NCBI GenBank assembly: GCA_039931435.1
Contig: JBDTRY010000246.1
Span: 1 to 5,639, forward strand
Length of the DNA stretch: 5,639 bases
Direction of reading: 5' to 3'
Source: JBDTRY01 sp039931435
GTDB lineage: Bacteria; Acidobacteriota; Thermoanaerobaculia; Gp7-AA8
The translations under genes and the position numbers were made by a program. Position 1 is the stretch's first letter. Each line of letters starts with the position of its first letter. Positions 1-4,300 of the stretch are shown one piece after another. Below the pieces are notes generated by a model. It saw only the letters and a program-made list of their open reading frames with translations, did no database searches and was not told the DNA's origin.

Positions 1-371
1 CCCAGATGCCAGACGAAGTTCCACGAGGTGAAATAGCCGGCGAACCCGCGCGGAACCAGCCTGTCGTGCGTCACTTCCTCGGTGACCGGATCGACGGGAA
101 GATCGAGGTTGTCCGCGTAACGCGTCTGGATCGTGGCGTGAGCCGTTCCCCACACGAACCTCTGCGTCGTGGGATCAAAGAGTTTGGCGTGGGCGAACCC
201 GCTGAGGAGAATGACCGGCCGCTCTGGCGGGGCGACGAGAACAGCCGACTCGGCCAGAAACTCCCGTCTGGCGTGACTGGCCGAACAGGAGAGCGCCGAA
301 CCGAGAATGAAAAAGAGAACGAACGAGCGGGACGAGAGACTGATAGCCCGCGACTTTCTTTTGGATATCAT
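1..371 (-). CDS. Exported LCAT/phospholipase-like alpha/beta-hydrolase, probable lipoprotein (partial, C-terminus outside window)
   Basis: Read on the minus strand, this frame opens with ATG at 371-369 and runs uninterrupted off the left edge, giving 123 full codons. Residues 1-30 look like an export signal: a basic stretch KRKSR, a hydrophobic core FVLFFILG, then SALSC, which fits the relaxed lipoprotein signal pattern with Cys29 as the lipidated residue. The -3 Ala and -2 Leu are not the classical lipobox, so lipidation is less sure than export. After the signal, residues 52-66 read PVILLSGFAHAKLFD, followed by a VWG segment and a DNLDLPVDP segment. This order resembles the start of the lecithin:cholesterol acyltransferase/phospholipase fold, where a beta strand and oxyanion loop lead into the lid region. 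The nucleophile Ser, Asp and His would lie beyond the window, so activity cannot be judged. No other start codon precedes the signal sequence. The gene diverges from the glycosyltransferase at 380. The reading frame is sure; the family call is moderate. Confidence 0.62.
   Translation of the reverse strand, partial: MISKRKSRAISLSSRSFVLFFILGSALSCSASHARREFLAESAVLVAPPERPVILLSGFAHAKLFDPTTQRFVWGTAHATIQTRYADNLDLPVDPVTEEVTHDRLVPRGFAGYFTSWNFVWHL
366..371 (+). promoter_or_regulatory. Possible -10 element (TATCAT) for the glycosyltransferase gene
   Basis: TATCAT matches the bacterial -10 consensus at 5 of 6 positions and would place transcription start at about 378, two bases before the GTG start at 380. 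That would fit a nearly leaderless mRNA, in keeping with the lack of any Shine-Dalgarno sequence there. The only -35-like match is CTGATA at 340-345, with a 20-bp spacer that is longer than normal. The element overlaps the start codon of the divergent hydrolase gene. A single hexamer match is weak evidence. Confidence 0.2.
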
Positions 372-379
372 CGTCTGAC

Positions 380-1507
380 GTGACTCAACCTGATCCTCTG
401 AAGATTTTCCAGATCCTCGACAAACACGAGTTCAATACCGGCTCGGTCCACCAGATGTTTCAGGCGGCCGCCGGGCTTCGCGAGCGCGGTCACATGGTGA
501 CGATCGTCAGTCGCGAAGATTCGCTTCTGGCCGCACGCGCCGGCGAAAGCGGTGTCGAGTTCGTGTCCGCGCCGTTTTCCGGTGAGGCCGATCTGGAGAC
601 TGTGCGTATTGTACGCAATCTCGTGAAGACGCGGCGCCCCGATGTCATTCACGTGCATAAGGGACGTCCCCACACCCTGGCGCTGGCGGGCACCTGGACC
701 GACCCTGTTCCGGCGTTCATCGTCAATCGCGGCGTCTCATTTCCGCTGACGATCTGGAACCGGCCCAAGTACCGCACCGCTCGCGTGGATCGCATCGTCT
801 GTGTCTGCGAACAGATCCGTCAGGTCGTTATCCGCACCGGAAAACTACCGGCGGCCAAGGTGGTGGTCGTCTACGCCGGGACCGACACTGGCCTCTTCTC
901 TCCCGGCTCATGGGACGGGGGAGAATTCCGGCGCGAGAAGGGAATCCCCCAGGAAAGTTTTCTCATCACACAGGTGGGCGTGCGCGACTGGAAGGGATGG
1001 CGGGAACTTGTCGATGCCGCTGCAGAGCTTCGTCACATGCACCCGCGAATTCACGTGGCGCTCATCGGCTGCAAAGACGAATCGGACAAAGCGGAGATCC
1101 GCCGCTATGCCGAGGGGAAAGGGATTGGCGAGGCAGTAACGCCGGTGGAAGTGCGCGATGACATGCCGAGCGTCTTTGCCTCCTCGGATTGCGTCACAGA
1201 TGCCTCCTGGGCGGGGACCGGGATCACCGGAACGATCCGCGAGGCCATGGCCATGGGAAAACCGACGGTCTCCACCGACTGCGGCGGAAACATTGAGCTG
1301 GTGTCGTCGCCGGAAGTAGGCTGGCTGATCCGGCCGAAGGATCAGCGGGCCCTCGTCGATGCTCTGCGGGCTGTAATCGACGACCCCGTCCAGGCGAAGG
1401 GCGTTGGTGAGAAGGCCATGGAACGTGTAAGGAACGGCTTCTCAAAGGAGCATCGTCTCGACTCCCTGGAGCACCTCTACCGCGAAGTGATCGCCGGGAA
1501 ACGCTGA
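380..1507 (+). CDS. GT-B glycosyltransferase, family 4 type (complete, 375 aa)
   Basis: Predicted retaining GT-B glycosyltransferase that moves a sugar from a nucleotide-sugar donor to an envelope lipid, glycan or similar acceptor; donor and acceptor cannot be read from sequence. The N-terminal Rossmann domain has IFQILDKHEFNTG (9-21), LRERGHMVTIV (33-43) and DVIHVH (88-93). The domain junction has VVVVYAGTDTGLFSP (161-175). The C-terminal donor-binding domain begins with VGVRDWKG (199-206), where R202 and K205 are the likely phosphate contacts. It also carries TGTIREAMAMGKP and STDCGGNIELV (298-308). In the EX7E motif the second Glu is E288, but the first position is Thr280. No signal peptide or membrane segment is visible, so it is probably cytosolic or peripheral. 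The length is typical of the family. GTG at 380 is the only usual start near the N-terminal strand, since TGA and TAG stops lie in frame at 341 and 344. There is no clear Shine-Dalgarno site. It converges with the deacetylase-family gene 20 bp downstream. Confidence 0.93.
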   Translation: MTQPDPLKIFQILDKHEFNTGSVHQMFQAAAGLRERGHMVTIVSREDSLLAARAGESGVEFVSAPFSGEADLETVRIVRNLVKTRRPDVIHVHKGRPHTLALAGTWTDPVPAFIVNRGVSFPLTIWNRPKYRTARVDRIVCVCEQIRQVVIRTGKLPAAKVVVVYAGTDTGLFSPGSWDGGEFRREKGIPQESFLITQVGVRDWKGWRELVDAAAELRHMHPRIHVALIGCKDESDKAEIRRYAEGKGIGEAVTPVEVRDDMPSVFASSDCVTDASWAGTGITGTIREAMAMGKPTVSTDCGGNIELVSSPEVGWLIRPKDQRALVDALRAVIDDPVQAKGVGEKAMERVRNGFSKEHRLDSLEHLYREVIAGKR

Positions 1508-1509
1508 CA

Positions 1510-1533
1510 TCCTGGTCCGGACGGACGTCAGGA
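1510..1533. terminator. Hairpin between convergent genes, candidate bidirectional terminator
   Basis: TCCTG (1510-1514) pairs with CAGGA (1529-1533). Inside it GTCC (1515-1518) pairs with GGAC (1523-1526) around a GGAC tetraloop, leaving only a 2-base bulge at 1527-1528. The hairpin fills the 20-bp gap between the two convergent stop codons and includes the TGA of the deacetylase-family gene. Neither side has a T-tract, so it is not a classical intrinsic terminator. It could still act as a Rho-independent-like pause site or an mRNA 3' end stabiliser. Confidence 0.35.
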
Positions 1534-2472
1534 AATTGAGCTTGCGGCTTCGATGTGCTCTGCGACGCTTGCTGCCAGTCCCTCGGGGCTGTAGCCGCCT
1601 TCGAGAAGGGCCAGCATCCGTCCGTCGCAGTGCCGCTCGGCCGCCTCCGCCATCCGGCGCGTCATGACGCCAAAGGCCTGTTCCGTTACTCGCATGCCAC
1701 CGAGAGGGTCGCGGTGGTGTGCGTCGAACCCGGCGGAAACGAGAATGGCATCGGGCCGGTAGTCGTCGATGAGAGGAATGATTTCGTCTTCGACAGTCCG
1801 AAGATACTGAGCGTCTCCGAACCCCTGAGCGAACGGAAAGTTTCGCGTGAAGCCCCGGCCCGCTCCGATCCCGATCTCGTTTCGAGCGCCGGTACCCGGA
1901 TAGAAAGGATATCGGTGCGTGGAGATGTAGAAGACATCGCTGCGATTCTCAAAGAGATCCTGGGTTCCGTTTCCATGGTGAACGTCCCAGTCAAAAATGA
2001 GTACCCGCTCCAGGCCCGGCTGTTCACGGAGATACTCGGCGACGCAGGCCATCGTGTTGAAAAAGCAGAAGCCCATGGCCTGCTCGCGAGTGGCGTGATG
2101 ACCTGGCGGACGGGCGATGACGAAGGCTCTGCGATCGGTGCGGTTCACGAAGACGTCCTCGGCGGCGGTCAAACTGATTCCCACCGCCGTCTTCGCCGCC
2201 TCGTAGGTGCCCGGAGAGAGAGGATTGTCCAGGGACTGAAAGAGTGGAAGCCCGCGCTCCACGGCGGAGGCCAGGGCGCGCTCGTAGTGGGGAGAGTGTG
2301 TTCTGGCGATGAGTCTGCCCGTCTCGGGATGAAGCGCCGCTTCGGAAATGAGATTCCGTTCGGCTCCAGCGCGCATCACTCCGGCGATCGCCGAGTCAAT
2401 GCGGTCGACTGACTCGGGATGGCCGGGGCCCGTCTGGTGCCTGCGGAAGGCAGGGTTCGTGTAGATGCGCAT
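1528..2472 (-). CDS. Histone-deacetylase-family zinc amidohydrolase (AcuC/acetylpolyamine amidohydrolase/HDAC superfamily)
   Basis: A cytosolic zinc hydrolase expected to remove acetyl groups from amines. In bacteria of this superfamily, substrates include acetylated polyamines and acetyl-lysine in proteins such as acetyl-CoA synthetase; the substrate here is unknown. Numbering from the upstream GTG at 2499 (323 aa), the full catalytic set is present. RPPGHHA gives the His134/His135 pair. DWDVHHGNG gives Asp170 (charge relay) and the zinc ligands Asp172 and His174. SAGFDAHHRDPLGG gives zinc ligand Asp259, and LEGGY gives catalytic Tyr303. GFCFFN (143-148), STHRYPFYPGTG and the N-terminal TGPGHPES loop are also typical. 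I prefer ATG at 2472, giving 314 aa, because the family usually begins a few residues before the first strand (MRIYTNP here), and the nine extra residues from GTG 2499 look like translated intergenic DNA. Neither start has a clear ribosome-binding site. It converges with the glycosyltransferase and diverges from the flippase-like gene; neither neighbour hints at the substrate. Confidence 0.93.
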   Translation of the reverse strand: MRIYTNPAFRRHQTGPGHPESVDRIDSAIAGVMRAGAERNLISEAALHPETGRLIARTHSPHYERALASAVERGLPLFQSLDNPLSPGTYEAAKTAVGISLTAAEDVFVNRTDRRAFVIARPPGHHATREQAMGFCFFNTMACVAEYLREQPGLERVLIFDWDVHHGNGTQDLFENRSDVFYISTHRYPFYPGTGARNEIGIGAGRGFTRNFPFAQGFGDAQYLRTVEDEIIPLIDDYRPDAILVSAGFDAHHRDPLGGMRVTEQAFGVMTRRMAEAAERHCDGRMLALLEGGYSPEGLAASVAEHIEAASSIS

Positions 2473-2490
2473 CGGTGCGTCTGCAGGTCC

Positions 2491-3576
2491 ATGATTCACT
2501 GTGAACTGTCAGCGAGCCCTGGCCCCGCAGAAGTGTGTTACAACCCGACGGCTTTGAAACGAATTCTGCGGATCGGCGCGATCGCGGCGCTGACGGTTCT
2601 GTTCCTGGGTCTCTTTCTCTGGAAGAGCGACCCGGGCAGGGTTGTGGATCTCATGCTGGCCAGCAACGCCTGGTGGCTGACTCTCGGGTTCGCAGCCAAT
2701 CTGGCAGCGCTGCTCTTCCGGACGTTGCGCTGGCGCACGATCCTCAACCCACGGAATCCTCCGCCGTTCTACGCCACGTTTTTCGCCAACGCCGTCGGGT
2801 ACACGCTCTCGACCGTGCTGCCGGTTCGTGCCGGAGACTTCGCCCGTCCGGCCATCCTCTCCCGTCGGACGGACATCAAGTTCACCACCGCTCTCGGTAC
2901 CGTCCTCACCGAGCGCGTTTTCGATCTCTTCGCCATTCTCACGCTCTTCGTGACGTTCGTCTGGAGCACCAACCGGCAGTTTTCGGCCGACCCTTCCACC
3001 TCCGGAAAGTTCGCCATCGTGCGTACGGCCGGCATTCTGGCCACGCTTCTGCTGATCAGTCTGGCCGTCTTTCTCTTCGCCCTGCATTTCTTCCGCGAAG
3101 GCATCCGGGGCGCCCATCGAAAGGTTGGCCGGATCCTGCCGCGGCGTTTTCGTGACGGATGGATGCACTTTTTCGATTCCTTCGTGGACTCCCTCGCTCT
3201 GGCGCGCGACGGTGTGGCCCTGACCAAGGTGATCCTGTTCACGGCCGGAATCTGGTTCTCCATCGCTGCCCAGTTCGGCTTCGTCTTCATCGCCCTTCGG
3301 CATCCGCTGCCCATTACTGCCAGCTTCTTCATAACCGGTATGGCCATCATCGGCCTGATGATCCCCACTCCCGGCGGTATCGGCGGATTCCATAAGGCCT
3401 GTCAGATCACGCTGACGAACTTCTATCACTACGACGTGAATACATCCGTGGCGGCGGCATTGCTCGTACACGCGGTGGGCATTCTTCCGGTTGTGCTCAC
3501 CGGAGCGGCTCTGATCGTCCGCGACGGAATCCCCTGGCGCCAGGTTGCCGCGATTGGCGAAAAGCCGGAAGAGTGA
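2491..3576 (+). CDS. Flippase-like polytopic membrane protein (YbhN/AglD/LPG-synthase TM domain family)
   Basis: Integral inner-membrane protein of the family that includes YbhN, AglD and the transmembrane half of the lysyl-phosphatidylglycerol synthase MprF. Members are linked to movement or modification of lipids and lipid-linked glycans; the cargo here is unknown. Numbering from ATG 2491 (361 aa), hydrophobic segments lie near 29-44, 61-80, 95-110, 143-158, 176-198, 247-269, 275-292 and 312-345. Family marks are FRTLRWRTIL (76-85), LPVRAGDFARP (110-120), TERVFDL (140-146) and PTPGGIGGFHKA (292-303). There is no C-terminal aminoacyl-transferase domain, so this is not a full MprF. The start is uncertain. 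The stretch before residue 22 does not look like protein of this family, and LKRILRIG, which starts at TTG 2554, resembles a normal N-terminus; GTG 2533 is a third choice. No clear Shine-Dalgarno site supports any of them. A role with the nearby glycosyltransferase in envelope glycan export is possible but unproven. Confidence 0.9.
   Translation: MIHCELSASPGPAEVCYNPTALKRILRIGAIAALTVLFLGLFLWKSDPGRVVDLMLASNAWWLTLGFAANLAALLFRTLRWRTILNPRNPPPFYATFFANAVGYTLSTVLPVRAGDFARPAILSRRTDIKFTTALGTVLTERVFDLFAILTLFVTFVWSTNRQFSADPSTSGKFAIVRTAGILATLLLISLAVFLFALHFFREGIRGAHRKVGRILPRRFRDGWMHFFDSFVDSLALARDGVALTKVILFTAGIWFSIAAQFGFVFIALRHPLPITASFFITGMAIIGLMIPTPGGIGGFHKACQITLTNFYHYDVNTSVAAALLVHAVGILPVVLTGAALIVRDGIPWRQVAAIGEKPEE
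2495..2505. promoter_or_regulatory. Palindrome TTCAC-T-GTGAA, candidate operator of the divergent pair
   Basis: A perfect inverted repeat with 5-bp arms and one central base lies where the deacetylase-family and flippase-like genes diverge. A direct repeat ACTGT at 2498-2502 and 2505-2509 overlaps it. If the true starts are ATG 2472 (minus) and GTG 2533 or TTG 2554 (plus), the palindrome is intergenic and well placed to bind a dimeric regulator. If the outer starts are used it is coding on both strands. An 11-bp palindrome can occur by chance. Confidence 0.28.
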
Positions 3577-3684
3577 TATGTAGCCGGGACCTCGAGGCTG
3601 CTATGGGGCGGGGGAACGAAGCGATGCATTTCATGGATTCTGACGATGGGCTGCGTGCGAATGGAACTCTGCCGAGGCCGCTTG

Positions 3685-3713
3685 CCGGTCTGCGGTCAGG
3701 CTGCTGACGCCGG
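3685..3713 (+). promoter_or_regulatory. Leader hairpin just upstream of nrdR
   Basis: GTCAG (3695-3699) and CTGAC (3704-3708) form a 5-bp stem with a GCTG tetraloop. It can be extended by GC (3692-3693) with GC (3709-3710) past one bulged G. An outer CCGG (3685-3688) with CCGG (3710-3713) pairing is an alternative. The structure ends 8 bases before the nrdR ATG, in the place where a Shine-Dalgarno site would be expected and none is seen. The rest of the 145-bp gap (3577-3721) shows no convincing promoter, terminator or known riboswitch. Confidence 0.33.
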
Positions 3714-3721
3714 GTTCGGTC

Positions 3722-4180
3722 ATGCGCTGTCCATTTTGTGGAAACCTCGAAGACAGGGTCGTGGACTCGCGAGAGAGCCGGGAAGGCGATGCCATCCGCC
3801 GGCGCCGGGAGTGCGTAGCCTGCGAGAAGCGGTTTACGAGTTACGAGAAGATCGAGTCGCTGCCGTTCTATGTGGTGAAGAGGGACGAGCGGCGGGAGCT
3901 CTACGACCGGGGCAAGCTGATGCACGGCCTGCAGGTGGCCTGCCGGAAACGGCCGGTCCCGGCTCAGACTCTGGAAGAAGTTGCCGACGAGATCGAACAG
4001 CGCATGCAGGAGTCGGGGGAACGGGAGATCTCCAGTCAGGAGCTGGGAAACGTAGTCATGAAACGGTTGCGTGAGCTTGACGAAGTAGCCTACGTGCGTT
4101 TTGCATCCGTGTACCGCCGCTTCGAGGATGTGGACGCATTCGTGCGTGAGCTTCATCAGCTCAAGGATGATGAGCGATGA
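3722..4180 (+). CDS. nrdR: Transcriptional repressor NrdR (ribonucleotide reductase regulator)
   Basis: NrdR binds dATP/ATP and represses ribonucleotide reductase genes by binding NrdR boxes in their promoters. The 152-residue product has the usual length and build. The N-terminal zinc ribbon uses Cys3 and Cys6 (MRCPFCG) and Cys31 and Cys34 (RRECVACEKRFTSYE), with the conserved VVDSRESREGDAIRRRR stretch between. An ATP-cone domain follows from about residue 46 (FYVVKRDERRELYDRGKL) to about 135, including EISSQELGNVVMKRL and VAYVRFASVYRRF. ATG 3722 is fixed by the family's invariant start, as the zinc ribbon begins at residue 3. It has no clear Shine-Dalgarno site and sits behind a hairpin. 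It lies 145 bp after the flippase-like gene and 120 bp before lon, on the same strand as both. No ribonucleotide reductase gene or NrdR-box-like AT-rich palindrome is visible in this window, so its targets are elsewhere. Confidence 0.97.
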   Translation: MRCPFCGNLEDRVVDSRESREGDAIRRRRECVACEKRFTSYEKIESLPFYVVKRDERRELYDRGKLMHGLQVACRKRPVPAQTLEEVADEIEQRMQESGEREISSQELGNVVMKRLRELDEVAYVRFASVYRRFEDVDAFVRELHQLKDDER

Positions 4181-4231
4181 CGGGAACAGCCATTGCACGA
4201 TGCCGGGCTGTGCCAGGTGTGGATACGATGT

Positions 4232-4247
4232 CCCGTGCAAAAACGGG
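4232..4247 (+). promoter_or_regulatory. Stem-loop 1 in the lon leader
   Basis: CCCGT (4232-4236) pairs with ACGGG (4243-4247) around the loop GCAAAA. There is no T-tract after it, so it is unlikely to terminate transcription from nrdR by the intrinsic route. It stands one base before a second stem-loop. Confidence 0.3.
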
Positions 4248-4248
4248 T

Positions 4249-4273
4249 GGCGGCCAGCGCCCGGATTGCCGCC
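4249..4273 (+). promoter_or_regulatory. Stem-loop 2 in the lon leader
   Basis: GGCGGC (4249-4254) pairs with GCCGCC (4268-4273) over a 13-base loop. A competing stem uses GGCG (4249-4252) with CGCC (4258-4261) and a 5-base loop. It ends 10 bases before the GGGGAG that may serve ATG 4301. No CIRCE- or HAIR-type heat-shock operator was found in the 120-bp gap. Confidence 0.3.
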
Positions 4274-4300
4274 GGCATGATTGGGGAGAGAGTCCGCGAC

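Noticed and set aside
1555..2412. A 285-codon plus-strand open frame opposite the deacetylase-family gene.
   Set aside because: The minus-strand gene has a full set of catalytic motifs; the plus frame shows no domain and is antisense to it.
2509..3471. A 320-codon minus-strand open frame opposite the flippase-like gene.
   Set aside because: Its product is highly charged, rich in Gly/Glu/Arg and without domains, as expected from the complement of a hydrophobic membrane-protein gene.
3554..3582. TTGGCG (3554-3559) and TATGTA (3577-3582), 17-bp spacer, as a promoter for nrdR.
   Set aside because: The spacing is right but each box matches the consensus at only about half its positions, which is expected by chance.
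3577..3721. Possible riboswitch in the G-rich leader between the flippase-like gene and nrdR.
   Set aside because: I compared it by eye with cobalamin, glycine, THF, SAH, guanidine and c-di-GMP consensus cores and found no match beyond short fragments.
3646..4074. A 142-codon plus-strand frame overlapping the nrdR leader and gene.
   Set aside because: It is out of frame with nrdR, which has a complete and conserved product; no motif is seen.
4193..4229. TTGCAC (4193-4198) and TACGAT (4224-4229) as a promoter for lon.
   Set aside because: The spacer is 25 bp, far from the normal 16-18 bp, and each box matches only 4 of 6 positions.
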